A DNA stretch of 64,000 nucleotides from an uncultured Bacteroidales bacterium. Lineage in GTDB: Bacteria > Bacteroidota > Bacteroidia > Bacteroidales > UBA932. How positions within the stretch are numbered: position 1 is the first letter of the stretch; every line of letters starts with the position of its first letter. The notes beneath the pieces were generated by a model that had not been told where the DNA came from, did no database searches, and worked only from the letters and a program-made list of their open reading frames with translations. This document shows, in pieces, positions 52,308-61,073 of the stretch. The stretch is taken from contig ONQC01000012.1 of the NCBI GenBank assembly GCA_900319855.1, positions 1 to 64,000 on the forward strand, written 5' to 3'. Made by a program: the position numbers and the translations under genes.

Positions 52308-53243
52308 TCACAAACCCTCGCTCCAAGCGCGGATATTGGCGGCGATTCCCTCAACCAGACGGGTGCGGGCCTCCTCGCTGCCCCATCCGATGTGGGGTGT
52401 AAAGCGGAACCGTTCCGGGTGTTTCGCCTGCATGTAGACATGATCCAACGGAAGCGGTTCCTTGGTAAAGACATCGATGGCAGCCCCGGCGATTACGCCG
52501 CCGTCCACGGCCTCGACCAGCGCAGCCTCATCCACGATGCCGCCGCGTCCCATGTTGACCAGGAAAGCCGTCGGCTTCATCTGCCGGAGTTCTTCCGCTC
52601 CGATCAGGCCACGGGTCCGGTCGCTCATCGGGGCATGGATGGTCAGGACATCACTCCGACGGAGCAACTCCGCCAGGGAAACCTCCTCGAAGTCCGCCGT
52701 ATGGTTCTTGCCCGAAGCGGAATAATAGATGACCTGCATATCCATCGCCTGCGCGATCCGGGCCACCTGCCGGCCGATGGCACCCAGGCCGATGATTCCC
52801 AGCGTCTTGCCTGCGGCTTCAACGAAAGGCGTGAAGACCTCGGTCAGGATCTTGCTCCGGGAATAGGCACCGGACTTGACCGCCTGGTCGAAATGCGGGG
52901 CATCGCCCATGAGGGACAGGATATGCATGAACGTCGTCTGCGCCACTGTCGCCGTGGAATAAGCAGCCACGTTCCGTACCGGGATTCCCCGCTGCGTACA
53001 GGCATCCACGTCAATGTTATTCATCCCGGTACCGGATTCGCAGACCAGCCGCAGCCGGGGTGCCGCATCCAGCAAAGCCGGCGTCACCTTGAACTTGTTG
53101 ACAATCAGGACATCGCAATCCCTAACGCGGGACAGGCCCTCTTCCGGCGTCGAATCCCCGTATCCCACGAATTCGCCCAGCGCCTCCAGCGCGGCAAACG
53201 AACCGGCCCCGAGGGTCAGGGCATCCAAAAAGACAATCTTCAT
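52308..53243 (-). CDS. D-isomer-specific 2-hydroxyacid dehydrogenase, copy 2 of tandem pair
   Basis: ATG 53243 (MKIVFLDALTLGAGS) gives 311 residues. It has the NAD-binding Rossmann motif GKTLGIIGLGAIGRQVARIA, the signature MKPTAFLVNMGRGGIVDEAAL with the catalytic Arg region upstream in ESGTGMNNIDVDA, and the closing HIGWGSEEARTRL, where His is the proton donor. The family reduces 2-ketoacids or oxidises D-2-hydroxyacids such as glycerate, lactate or phosphoglycerate; substrate is not defined. It begins 1 base after its paralog and ends near a terminator. Confidence 0.92.
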   Translation of the reverse strand: MKIVFLDALTLGAGSFAALEALGEFVGYGDSTPEEGLSRVRDCDVLIVNKFKVTPALLDAAPRLRLVCESGTGMNNIDVDACTQRGIPVRNVAAYSTATVAQTTFMHILSLMGDAPHFDQAVKSGAYSRSKILTEVFTPFVEAAGKTLGIIGLGAIGRQVARIAQAMDMQVIYYSASGKNHTADFEEVSLAELLRRSDVLTIHAPMSDRTRGLIGAEELRQMKPTAFLVNMGRGGIVDEAALVEAVDGGVIAGAAIDVFTKEPLPLDHVYMQAKHPERFRFTPHIGWGSEEARTRLVEGIAANIRAWSEGL

Positions 53244-53244
53244 G

Positions 53245-54171
53245 TTACCAGCCTTTAGCGATGTTATCGGCGATGATGGCGACCAGGCGTTCCCGCGCCT
53301 CAACGCTAGCCCATGCCGTATGCGGGGTGAAGCGGAAGCGTTCCGGATGCTTTACCTGCAGGAAAGGATGGTCCAAAGGCAGCGGTTCCACCGTAAATAC
53401 ATCCAGTGCGGCGCCCGCGATCACGCCTTCGTCCACTGCGGCGGCCAGGTCGGCCTCGTCCACGATCCCGCCCCGGCCCATGTTGATCAGGAAGGCCGAG
53501 GGCTTCATCTTGCGCAGTTCCGCCATTTTCAACAGTCCCTGCGTCCGGGCATTGAGCGGCGCATGGATGGAAACGACATCGGATTCTGCAAGCAGGGTAT
53601 CCAGATCCACACAAGGATAATCTTTGCAATGACCGGTCCCGGAAGTCGAGAAATAGATGACCCGCATCCCGAAAGCCGAAGCCACGCTGGCCACTTTCTG
53701 CCCGATGGTCCCCATGCCGATGATACCCAGCGTCTTGCCGGTGATCTCGATGAAGGGATGGCTGACGTCCGTAAACAGGCCGCTGCGGCTGTAGGCACCC
53801 GACTTGACCGCTCCATCGAAATAAGGGGCCTTGCCCAGCAGGGACAACAGGTGCATGAAGGTCTCCTGCACCACGGAATCGGTCGAATAACCGGCTACGT
53901 TCCGTACCGGGATCCCCCGTTTCTCACAAGCCTCGACGTCAATGTTGTTGACACCCGTCGCCGCCTCGCAGATCAGTTTCAACGCCGGCGCCGCATCCAG
54001 CAGGTCGGAATCCACCCGGACCTTGTTGACGATCAGCACATCGCAGTCACCCACCCGTTCCCGGGCCTCGGCCGGCATAGACCGGTCATAACAGATGAGT
54101 TCACCCAGGCGGGCAATCGGAGCCAGGGAGGTATCGCCCACCGTGGCGGCATCCAGAAATACTATCTTCAT
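53245..54171 (-). CDS. D-isomer-specific 2-hydroxyacid dehydrogenase, copy 1 of tandem pair
   Basis: The 308-residue paralog of the next gene shares its layout: MKIVFLDAATVGD, VLIVNKVRVDSDLLDAAPALKLICEAATGVNNIDVEACEKRGIPVRN, GKTLGIIGMGTIGQKVASVA, MKPSAFLINMGRGGIVDEADL and HTAWASVEARERL. Similarity runs end to end, so the pair arose by tandem duplication, but the two have diverged in many positions of the substrate domain (YDRSMPAEARERV against YGDSTPEEGLSRV). The likely reaction is NAD(H)-dependent reduction of a short 2-ketoacid. It lies 13 bases after the GH3 gene start-side neighbour stop and is likely in one transcript with it. Confidence 0.92.
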   Translation of the reverse strand: MKIVFLDAATVGDTSLAPIARLGELICYDRSMPAEARERVGDCDVLIVNKVRVDSDLLDAAPALKLICEAATGVNNIDVEACEKRGIPVRNVAGYSTDSVVQETFMHLLSLLGKAPYFDGAVKSGAYSRSGLFTDVSHPFIEITGKTLGIIGMGTIGQKVASVASAFGMRVIYFSTSGTGHCKDYPCVDLDTLLAESDVVSIHAPLNARTQGLLKMAELRKMKPSAFLINMGRGGIVDEADLAAAVDEGVIAGAALDVFTVEPLPLDHPFLQVKHPERFRFTPHTAWASVEARERLVAIIADNIAKGW

Positions 54172-54184
54172 CGGAATCTTCTGA

Positions 54185-56524
54185 TTAATCGTTATTCACT
54201 TTTCCCAAGGCCGCACCGGCATGCACCGGATAGGTTTTCGCGTCACGGATCTTCAGCGACGCACGGGCCCGGACATCGCGTACATTCGCGGCGAAAAGTA
54301 CGGAATACATACCGGCTTCCGTCTCCCACTGTGAAACCGCCTCGTTGAAAGAAGCCAGTTCGTAATTGGACACGGTGAAGGTCAGCACCTGGCTCTCCCC
54401 CGGCGCCAGCAGGCGGGTCTTCCCGAAAGCCTTGAGTTCTACCGCCGGTTTCTCCAGGGTCACGCCCGGAGCCTGTACATACACCTGTACGACCTCTTTC
54501 CCGGCCACCGAACCCGTATTCCTGACGGTAATGCTCGCGGTGAAGCCGCCATCCGCCGTGGGTTTCACCACCGGGTTGGAATAGGCGAACGTGGTATAAC
54601 TCAGGCCGAAACCGAACGGATAGGACACTTCCGTCCCCCGGGTCTCGAAATACCGGTATCCCACCCAGATCCCTTCGTTGTACTCCGTGTAGTCCACGTT
54701 CTTCTCATGGGAGCCGGCAGGACGGGCCGTACCGAAGGGCGTATTGGTTTTCACCTGATTGTAAGGGAAGTCGGCGGAAGAAGGATGGTCCATGAAATCG
54801 ATCGGGAAGGTCATCGGGAGTTTGCCCGAAGGATTGACCTTGCCGGTCATGACATCCGCGACGGCATTCGCCCCCTCCTGTCCCGGAAGCCAGGGAAGGA
54901 TGATGGCATCCGCCATCCGTTTCCAGGAATTGGTTTCGATCACGCCGCCGACGTTCAGCACGACAATGACCTTTTTGCCCAGGGCGTGGAAAGCCGAATG
55001 GACATCGGAAAGCAACTGACGTTCAATATCGGTCAGGTTGAAATCGTTGTTCATGTTCCGGTCCGAACCCTCTCCGGAGATGCGGCCCAGCACAACCACG
55101 GCCAGGTCATTGTTGGCCGCATGCAAGTCAATGGCCGAGCGGTCCACCGCCGGATCGTCGAACTTCGAAATCCCATAGCGATAGGTCCGCTGGGTCCCCC
55201 GCAGCGCCAGCAAGGCATCATTGTACCGGACATACTCATCATAATAGTCCGTAATGGACTTGTCCAGGGTAAAGCCGGCGTCGGTCAGGGCCTCCACCAT
55301 GTTTACGCAATACGCCTTGTTGACCGTTCCCGATCCGGTGCCGCCTGCCACGAAATCCACCGTAGACTCGCCATACAAGGCCACCTTCTGCCCCTTTGCG
55401 GCAATCGGGAGGACTCCGCCTTCATTCCGAAGCAGGACGATGCTTTCGCCCGCGGCCTTCCGTGCAACCTGGGCATGGGCCTTCAGGTCAGGGCGGTCCG
55501 AATGCTTGTAGCCTTTGAACGAAGGCGTTTTGACGATGTATTCCAGGATGCGCCGCACGTTCCGGTCCAGGTCCGCCTCACTGAGGGTTCCATTGGCGAT
55601 GGCCGCCAGGATGCGCTCCTTTTCCGACACATTTCCGGGTTCCATCAAATCGTTGCCGGCCCAAACCGCCTTCGGCGTATCCGCCTTGTTGCCCCAGTCC
55701 GTCATCATGATGCCGTCGAAGCCCCATTCATCGCGGAGGATGGTCGTCAGGAGGTCGCGGCTTTGCTGCGTATATTCGCCGTTCAGTTTGTTGTAGGAAG
55801 ACATGACCGTCCAGGGCTTGGCCTCCTTGACGGTGATTTCGAAATTCTTCAGATAGATTTCCCGAAGCGCCCGTTCGCCTACGAGGGCGTCGTTTTCATT
55901 GCGGTTCGTTTCCTGGTTGTTCAGGGCGAAATGCTTTACGGAAGTCCCGACGCCATTCGACTGGACGCCCCGGACATACGCCGCGCCCATCTTTCCCGAG
56001 AGCAAGGGATCTTCGGAGAAGTATTCATAATTTCGCCCGTTCAACGGATTCCGGTGGATATTCTGACCGGGAGCCAGCAACACGTCCACTCCGTATTCAA
56101 GGACTTCATTACCAATGGCTGCCGTTACCTGCTCGACCGTCTGTTCATCCCAGGAAGAGGCCAGCAGCGTACCGATGGGGAACGCCGTCGCATAATACGT
56201 ATGGGAATCGCCTTCCCGCGTCGCATCGATCCGGAGTCCGGCCGGGCCGTCCGCCAGGACGGTGGCCGGAATGCCCAGCCGCTCGTTTTTCCGCGTACTG
56301 CCGGCCGCTCCCCTGACCAGGTCGGTAATGCCCATCGAGACGCCGCCGGTCGTCACGGCGCGGCCGCCCCCGATACACAGCGTCACCTTTTCGTCGAGGG
56401 TCATGGCCTTCAGGACCTCGTCAATGTTGTCCGCCGAAAGTTTCGGCTGAGCCTGGACGGTCATTCCGCCCAGCAGCAGACCTGCTGCGAGCAACAGGCT
56501 GCGCGTGAGATAAGTCCGTTTCAT
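54185..56524 (-). CDS. GH3 family beta-glucosidase-like glycoside hydrolase
   Basis: ATG 56524 (MKRTYLTRSLLLAAGLLLGGMTVQAQ) gives 779 residues with a signal peptide, so it is periplasmic. The GH3 N-terminal barrel has LADGPAGLRIDATREGDSHT, VDVLLAPGQNIHRNPLNGRNYEYFSEDPLLSGK, SVKHFALNNQETNR and the nucleophile Asp276 in GIMMTDWGNKAD. The C-terminal alpha/beta domain (DLAVVVLGRISGEGSDRNMNNDFNLTD) holds the acid/base Glu region, and a fibronectin III-like domain ends the protein (FGFGLSYTTFAYS onward). The bond specificity is not certain. Its promoter carries an inverted repeat in the leader. Confidence 0.95.
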   Translation of the reverse strand: MKRTYLTRSLLLAAGLLLGGMTVQAQPKLSADNIDEVLKAMTLDEKVTLCIGGGRAVTTGGVSMGITDLVRGAAGSTRKNERLGIPATVLADGPAGLRIDATREGDSHTYYATAFPIGTLLASSWDEQTVEQVTAAIGNEVLEYGVDVLLAPGQNIHRNPLNGRNYEYFSEDPLLSGKMGAAYVRGVQSNGVGTSVKHFALNNQETNRNENDALVGERALREIYLKNFEITVKEAKPWTVMSSYNKLNGEYTQQSRDLLTTILRDEWGFDGIMMTDWGNKADTPKAVWAGNDLMEPGNVSEKERILAAIANGTLSEADLDRNVRRILEYIVKTPSFKGYKHSDRPDLKAHAQVARKAAGESIVLLRNEGGVLPIAAKGQKVALYGESTVDFVAGGTGSGTVNKAYCVNMVEALTDAGFTLDKSITDYYDEYVRYNDALLALRGTQRTYRYGISKFDDPAVDRSAIDLHAANNDLAVVVLGRISGEGSDRNMNNDFNLTDIERQLLSDVHSAFHALGKKVIVVLNVGGVIETNSWKRMADAIILPWLPGQEGANAVADVMTGKVNPSGKLPMTFPIDFMDHPSSADFPYNQVKTNTPFGTARPAGSHEKNVDYTEYNEGIWVGYRYFETRGTEVSYPFGFGLSYTTFAYSNPVVKPTADGGFTASITVRNTGSVAGKEVVQVYVQAPGVTLEKPAVELKAFGKTRLLAPGESQVLTFTVSNYELASFNEAVSQWETEAGMYSVLFAANVRDVRARASLKIRDAKTYPVHAGAALGKVNND

Positions 56525-56526
56525 CT

Positions 56527-56554
56527 GGAATCGTATTGCATAAGAACCGATTCC
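56527..56554 (-). repeat. Inverted repeat in the GH3 leader
   Basis: GGAATCG and CGATTCC (7-base arms, 14-base spacer) lie between the GH3 -7 element and the ATG, with one arm touching the -7. It could be an operator or an RNA stem. Confidence 0.5.
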
Positions 56555-56585
56555 AAATGTAACGATAAAAACGCAGAGAAACAAA
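56554..56585 (-). promoter_or_regulatory. Promoter of the GH3 gene
   Basis: On the minus strand TTTG (56585-56582), 20 bases and TACATTTG (56561-56554) match the consensus fully. Confidence 0.75.
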
Positions 56586-56592
56586 AGACGGC

Positions 56593-57798
56593 CTATGACC
56601 GGCGGAGATTCTTGTTGGCCAGGTTCAACCTGACCTTGAACGTCGTACGGCCTTTATAGTAGAACAGATCCAGGGTATTGCCGTTCTCGAAATAGATTGT
56701 GTTGAGCAGCTGGTCGCGGTTGCGGTTCTTGCAGACCGGCTCACACCAGACGAGGATATAATCCTTGGTGGATTTGGAATAGGCGCAGATCATCGTATAG
56801 CCGCGAAGGTCGAATAGGGCGGCGTTGAAATTCGTCCCGTTTTCCTTCTTGGACTTCTTGTACATTTCCACGATGGAACTTTCCGGGTCGAGTGCGCCGA
56901 AGCGGACGGTGCGGGCCGTCGTCTGGGCGGAAGGATTCTTGTCGAGCCACCAGGCGATGGATTCATCGGTAAGCAGGTCGGCCTTGGAAATCTGTTTCAG
57001 GAACGGATTCTCCTTGATTTTTCCCAGCAGCCAGGTCAGCTGGGGCGTCATCAATCCGCCGGACAGTTCCTCCAGGCACTGGCCTTCGATCACCGGACCG
57101 GCCTTGGTCGACAACTCTTTCCCGTAGAACATCGCATTGTAGAGGACATCCGCATCGGCGTCATACAGGGCGTCAACCCATTCTTTTTCAGAAGATCCGC
57201 CTTCATTCAGGTAGGAGAAGGACAGGTAATTCCTGCTGCCGAGGGTGACCGTTTCAAGGCCGCCATCCAACCGGGAAGGGACCAGGTCGGACAGCGTATG
57301 GATCTGAACGGGAACCGCCTCCGCATCCGGGGTGCCCTGGAGCGAAAGGCGCTGCAGGCTGATCCTTCCCTCATCCAGGCGGATCGCCATCACATGATCG
57401 ACGTTGTCCCGGCGCCAGCCGACGGCATCGGCATACTCCGCAGCGATTTTCTTCGCCTCTTCCTTGGAAAGCGGGCTAGTGTTGTGGGAAAGGATCAGCG
57501 CGGCGACTTCTCCGGAGATCGGAGAGTCCGGATGGGCCTGCGCGAAAGCCTTCACCGCCTGTGCATCCTCCTTGTTTACCTTGGCAAACAGTTCCGTATC
57601 CCGCAACCGCAGGATTTCCAGGGAATAGAACCCGTCCGGATATTTCTTCAGGAACTTATCGTATGCCTTGACGGAAGGTTTCTTCAAGGTCTTGTTATAC
57701 AACTTGGTTTCAGCAGGGGTCTGTGCAGAAAGACCGCCGGGTGCGGCCATCTGTAAAAGGGCGGCGGCAGCGACGGCCGCAAATAATCTGATTCTCAT
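56593..57798 (-). CDS. Exported protein of unknown function
   Basis: ATG 57798 (MRIRLFAAVAAAALLQMAAPGGLSAQ) gives 401 residues with a clear signal peptide. Residues 26-130 are helical and Lys-rich (KKPSVKAYDKFLKKYPDGFYSLEILRLRD), then a mixed beta region with LETVTLGSRNYLSFSYLNEGGSSEKEWVDALYDADADVLYN, and a C-terminal beta domain ending TFKVRLNLANKNLRRS. I do not recognise the family and see no catalytic motif. It ends 68 bases before the GH3 ATG, and GATATTTG (57836-57829) is a near-consensus -7. Confidence 0.8.
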   Translation of the reverse strand: MRIRLFAAVAAAALLQMAAPGGLSAQTPAETKLYNKTLKKPSVKAYDKFLKKYPDGFYSLEILRLRDTELFAKVNKEDAQAVKAFAQAHPDSPISGEVAALILSHNTSPLSKEEAKKIAAEYADAVGWRRDNVDHVMAIRLDEGRISLQRLSLQGTPDAEAVPVQIHTLSDLVPSRLDGGLETVTLGSRNYLSFSYLNEGGSSEKEWVDALYDADADVLYNAMFYGKELSTKAGPVIEGQCLEELSGGLMTPQLTWLLGKIKENPFLKQISKADLLTDESIAWWLDKNPSAQTTARTVRFGALDPESSIVEMYKKSKKENGTNFNAALFDLRGYTMICAYSKSTKDYILVWCEPVCKNRNRDQLLNTIYFENGNTLDLFYYKGRTTFKVRLNLANKNLRRS

Positions 57799-57867
57799 CT
57801 CCGTAATTAATCGTTCACTTTCGGACAGCAAATATCGTGCTTTATCTGACGACATGCAAACAGGGCA

Positions 57868-57897
57868 CAAAAAAAGGACGGCTTCGGAAAGCCGCCC
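57868..57897 (-). terminator. Terminator after tRNA-Leu
   Basis: On the minus strand GGGCGGCTT pairs with AAGCCGTCC (one wobble) around a TCCG loop, followed by a seven-T run. Confidence 0.88.
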
Positions 57898-57900
57898 TTG

Positions 57901-57985
57901 TGCGCGAGATCAGACTCGAACTGACACGCCAGTAATAGGCACTACCTCCTGAGAGTAGCGCGTCTACCAATTTCGCCACTCGCGC
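57901..57985 (-). tRNA. tRNA-Leu (CAG)
   Basis: The 85-base sequence has acceptor GCGCGAG with CTCGCGC, anticodon stem CTACT/GGTAG and loop CTCAGGA (anticodon CAG), a long variable arm as in class II tRNAs, T-arm with TTCGAGT loop, and discriminator A. CCA is not encoded. A terminator follows. Confidence 0.95.
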
Positions 57986-58040
57986 TCAGAATGGATTGCA
58001 AATATACGAATCATTTTTGAATCCGCAAGGTTTTCCCCGA

Positions 58041-58808
58041 TTAAATTACAACATTGAAACGGAAAGTTTCCGACCAACCCCGGTATCGGAGCGTCAAGGA
58101 TGTCCGGGTGTAGTCGACCGCCACGGTCGTATCTTCCAGATTCTCAGCCGTCCAGTCGTAGCCTGCCGCTGCCAGGAATTCTCCCAGGGCAAAAGAGGTG
58201 ACCGGACTCCCGTCCAACAGGATTTCCAGCATCAGGGAGGCATCCGGCTGCCGGGGCAGGCAGATCCGGCAACGCCCGGATGCATCGGGGCGGACCTGGC
58301 AGCGGAACGTTCCCGGCACGGGTCGTCCTTCCGCCTCCAGGCCGGCCACGCCGCCCGATACCGCAAACGCATAGGGAACCCCGTTCCTGCAGTCGATCCG
58401 CAATTCCAGCCGGCAGAAATGTTTGCGCCAGCCCAGGGAATCGCGGCATGATTCGCCGGAGAGGTCGTACTTCCTGGAAAAAAGCAGGACCTCCGGACAA
58501 TCGGCGTCCGGAGGCACCGGAAGCCGCGACGTCCCTGTTTCGAAACCCTCCGGCGGACAGGCCGCCGATACCCGTACCGGGCCGCGCGGGACCAGGGTCC
58601 GGAAGTCCCGGCTCCCGGCAGCCAGGGTGTCGACGGAACGTCCCTTCGACGATTCGACGACAACGACGGCCGGAGCGTCCAGCGGCGGGAACTGCAGCAA
58701 CAGCTGCGTCGGACACAAATCCCGGTCCTCCAGGACCGAGCATCCGGGGAGAGAGACAAGCATTAGGATGCCGGCGAGAACCGGGATTCGAGGAAAAGTC
58801 TTCATCAT
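58041..58808 (-). CDS. FimB/Mfa2-like lipoprotein
   Basis: The 255-residue protein starts MMKTFPRIPVLAGILMLVSLPGC, with a lipobox and then SVLEDRDLCPTQLLLQF, the opening of FimB/Mfa2 anchor proteins (family form: C..EDR..CP..L.L.). The rest is two beta-sandwich-like halves, with SSKGRSVDTLAAGSRDFRTLVPRGPVRVSAACPPEG and a C-terminal FRFNVVI. Known family members anchor fimbriae at the cell surface. No fimbrillin gene is next to it. It overlaps the DUF3575 stop by one base (TGATG). Confidence 0.8.
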   Translation of the reverse strand: MMKTFPRIPVLAGILMLVSLPGCSVLEDRDLCPTQLLLQFPPLDAPAVVVVESSKGRSVDTLAAGSRDFRTLVPRGPVRVSAACPPEGFETGTSRLPVPPDADCPEVLLFSRKYDLSGESCRDSLGWRKHFCRLELRIDCRNGVPYAFAVSGGVAGLEAEGRPVPGTFRCQVRPDASGRCRICLPRQPDASLMLEILLDGSPVTSFALGEFLAAAGYDWTAENLEDTTVAVDYTRTSLTLRYRGWSETFRFNVVI

Positions 58809-59356
58809 CAGAATATCAGGCTCAGGGCGATCCGGATATCATCCGGAAGGAAAAACAGGGTCCGGCCCCTGTCCAGGGTCAGTCCGCAGACCGGGCATTC
58901 GTATACCGCGTAACGGTCCAGCCCGCCCCAGACGCCGACACCCAGGTCCAGGTTCAGCCAAGGGGTCAGCATGTAGGAATAGCCGCCCGCGATTCCGGCG
59001 CCGACCCGCTCCCCCTCCCGCGTCTCGGGAGAACGGATGCCGCCCCGGTTATACTCCTGGTACTGCGCCCGGCCGGCCAACCACCAGCCGGAATAGATAT
59101 GCCAGGGCCAATACCGCGCACCCGCGGCGAAGGTCCGCTGACGGCTCTGCACCGGCTCTCCGTCCGATTCGAAAGTGAAAGGATTATAGCGGACAGCGGC
59201 GGCAGCATTCCAGTGCCGGGAGAAGGCATACCCCACCTCCGCATTCAGCGTCCCGAAGTCTGCATACGCGGCGATGTTTGTCGAAAGGCTCCAATCCTGG
59301 GCCTTGAGCGTACCGGCCGTCATGGCGGCCAGCAGCAGGATCATCAGCCGTTTCAT
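58808..59356 (-). CDS. DUF3575 outer-membrane beta-barrel-like protein
   Basis: The 182-residue protein starts MKRLMILLLAAMTAGTLKAQ, a signal peptide, then WSLSTNIAAYADFGTLNAEVGYAFSRHWNAAAAVRYNPFTF, the recognisable opening of DUF3575. About eight amphipathic strands (YWPWHIYSGWWLAGRAQYQEYN, GAGIAGGYSYMLTPWLNLDLGVGVWGG) suggest a small barrel, and CPVCG is a Cys pair near the end. It overlaps both neighbours by 1-4 bases, so it is in a coupled operon. DUF3575 genes commonly accompany FimB/Mfa2-type genes in Bacteroidales. Confidence 0.88.
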   Translation of the reverse strand: MKRLMILLLAAMTAGTLKAQDWSLSTNIAAYADFGTLNAEVGYAFSRHWNAAAAVRYNPFTFESDGEPVQSRQRTFAAGARYWPWHIYSGWWLAGRAQYQEYNRGGIRSPETREGERVGAGIAGGYSYMLTPWLNLDLGVGVWGGLDRYAVYECPVCGLTLDRGRTLFFLPDDIRIALSLIF

Positions 59357-60864
59357 TTCGCGTAACGGTCAAAAACCTGGTCGGTCAAAGCCTTGAAAAT
59401 CTCCGCCCGCGTCATTCCCCGTTCATCCAGATACCGGAGGATCTGCGGAGCGAACCAATAAGAAGAGCCCGCCACCGGCATGATCCCGCCATAGCGGTCA
59501 TTGAACATCCGGTTTTGCATATAATAGGCCCACATCTCTCCGACCGCACAATAGCCGGCATTCTCCCCGGAACCGTTGCCATAGGTCTCGCCGGTCGACA
59601 CATAAGCGGTCAGGATATAGAAAATGAATTTGTCCCACCAGTCTTTCCCGACTTGCATGAAATGCGAGGCATGGGCCAGTTCGTGACAGGTGATGGAATA
59701 AATGTCTGCATAGGATTCCGCCCCCTTCAGGCCCAGGGTGATATCCGGCAGGAACAGCTTGACCAGCGAACCATATTCGCCCAGGAATTGCTTCAGGACG
59801 GAATGATCGATGACCGCGCCCTGGCGCAGCATGCAGGCGCTGCTGACCTTGAGTTTCTGGAACAGCCAGATCCGCAGGTTCTTCGGCGGGCAGGGAAGGT
59901 CCATGTCATCTTCATTGCACCGTTCCAGATATTCATAGACGGCGTTGTTGACGACGCAGCGGGTAAAGAGTTTCCGGTCTGAATCCTTTGTGATCTCGAC
60001 GTCCAATCCTTCCGAAGGGCCCTTTCCCAACGCCGACATCGAGGCCGGGATCAAGATTAGATTGACGCCGATGGCGAAACCCTTTTCATTCTTGAATAGC
60101 AGGCGGTAGCGGACTTTCGACGAATACTTTTTGGAGACTTCATAGTAGCCGTCCCGGTCCGTGTAACCCGAGGAGAACTTAACGAAGGAATTGCAGACGA
60201 CCTTCACGCCGGACACCCCGAACGCCTTGCCGCCGTTCGCATCATCATCCACGACGGTTATCCGGCCCTGCGGCTTGGCCTTCGCCTTGGTCTGGGGCAG
60301 CAGCAGGTCTTCATTCCCGGTCAGGCGGAAGGCCTCCCGCTCGACCGCTTCCCAATCAATCCCCTCCCCACCCGCGCGGGTCGCCGGGTCATGCTCGGAA
60401 ATATAGCATCGGTCCAGGACTTCGTACCGGATATCCTCCGGGAAGACGTAATCCCGCGGAACGACGGCATACTGCCAGGTAATGTCATCTTCGGCCACGC
60501 CGGGATCGTGGTACCAATCTCCGTCCCGGACGATCCGGTAGTCCAGGGGATGGTCCATCATTTCCAGGCCGGACGCAACCAGTCGGAAATACTGGTCTTC
60601 ATCGGCCGGCAGGAAACGCACATAGTAATCCGTTTCGGCCACTTCCACCCGGTCCGCTTTGGTCGGATAGAGGACAGCCAGCGCTTTCGTCACGTTTTCA
60701 ACGGAATAAGGGTCGTCCAGTTTCTCCCCCAGCACGATCTGTTCATGGGACAGTTCCCCGAAATCAGTTTCATCCGTCAGGTAAGGATCCGACGCCTCCT
60801 TTTGGCAAGAGCCGGCCGCCACGATCGCCAGCAGCACGGCCATGATTCTTTTGCAGGTTTTCAT
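59353..60864 (-). CDS. Lipoprotein with zincin-like HELAH motif
   Basis: The 503-residue protein starts MKTCKRIMAVLLAIVAAGSC, a lipobox at Cys20. It has an N-terminal half of unknown fold, then a carboxypeptidase-regulatory-like domain near 215-290 (GRITVVDDDANGGKAFGVSGVKVVC..YTDRDGYYEV), and a C-terminal part with SITCHELAHASHFMQVGKDWW, where His394, Glu395 and His398 form an HExxH zinc site. ENAGYCAVGEMWAYY about 50 residues on could give the third ligand Glu. It looks like a surface metalloprotease, activity not proven. Operon with DUF3575 by ATGA overlap. Confidence 0.85.
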   Translation of the reverse strand: MKTCKRIMAVLLAIVAAGSCQKEASDPYLTDETDFGELSHEQIVLGEKLDDPYSVENVTKALAVLYPTKADRVEVAETDYYVRFLPADEDQYFRLVASGLEMMDHPLDYRIVRDGDWYHDPGVAEDDITWQYAVVPRDYVFPEDIRYEVLDRCYISEHDPATRAGGEGIDWEAVEREAFRLTGNEDLLLPQTKAKAKPQGRITVVDDDANGGKAFGVSGVKVVCNSFVKFSSGYTDRDGYYEVSKKYSSKVRYRLLFKNEKGFAIGVNLILIPASMSALGKGPSEGLDVEITKDSDRKLFTRCVVNNAVYEYLERCNEDDMDLPCPPKNLRIWLFQKLKVSSACMLRQGAVIDHSVLKQFLGEYGSLVKLFLPDITLGLKGAESYADIYSITCHELAHASHFMQVGKDWWDKFIFYILTAYVSTGETYGNGSGENAGYCAVGEMWAYYMQNRMFNDRYGGIMPVAGSSYWFAPQILRYLDERGMTRAEIFKALTDQVFDRYAK

Positions 60865-60886
60865 GGTTCTTCAGTTTTACTCACCG

Positions 60887-60894
60887 CAAAAGTA
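60887..60894 (-). promoter_or_regulatory. -7 element of the HELAH operon
   Basis: TACTTTTG on the minus strand (60894-60887) matches TAnnTTTG; the leader is about 17-20 bases. Confidence 0.65.
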
Positions 60895-60992
60895 CTTTGC
60901 CGGATCCGTTTTCCGCCGAAAGAAACGTTTATCTGCAAAAACGGCCTCCTGTGCATGCAGAAGGCCGACAGGGAAAGCCGTTTTACAGGAAA

Positions 60993-61025
60993 ACCAGGCG
61001 CCCGCCGTCAAAACGGGCACCTGGT
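60993..61025. terminator. Hairpin between deoC and the HELAH gene
   Basis: ACCAGG-GCCCG and CGGGC-CCTGGT pair around a short loop. No T-tract follows in either direction; with a second partial stem (60944-60984) it fills the 209-base gap after deoC. Confidence 0.45.
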
Positions 61026-61073
61026 TCATTCAAAATCAGCACGTTGGCAGACGGGCCGCCGAAGAGCCGTTTC

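Noticed and set aside
60895-61073. Repeats between deoC and the HELAH gene as a possible array or mobile remnant
   Set aside because: They are two independent hairpins with no unit repeats or spacers; a terminator-like role is simpler.
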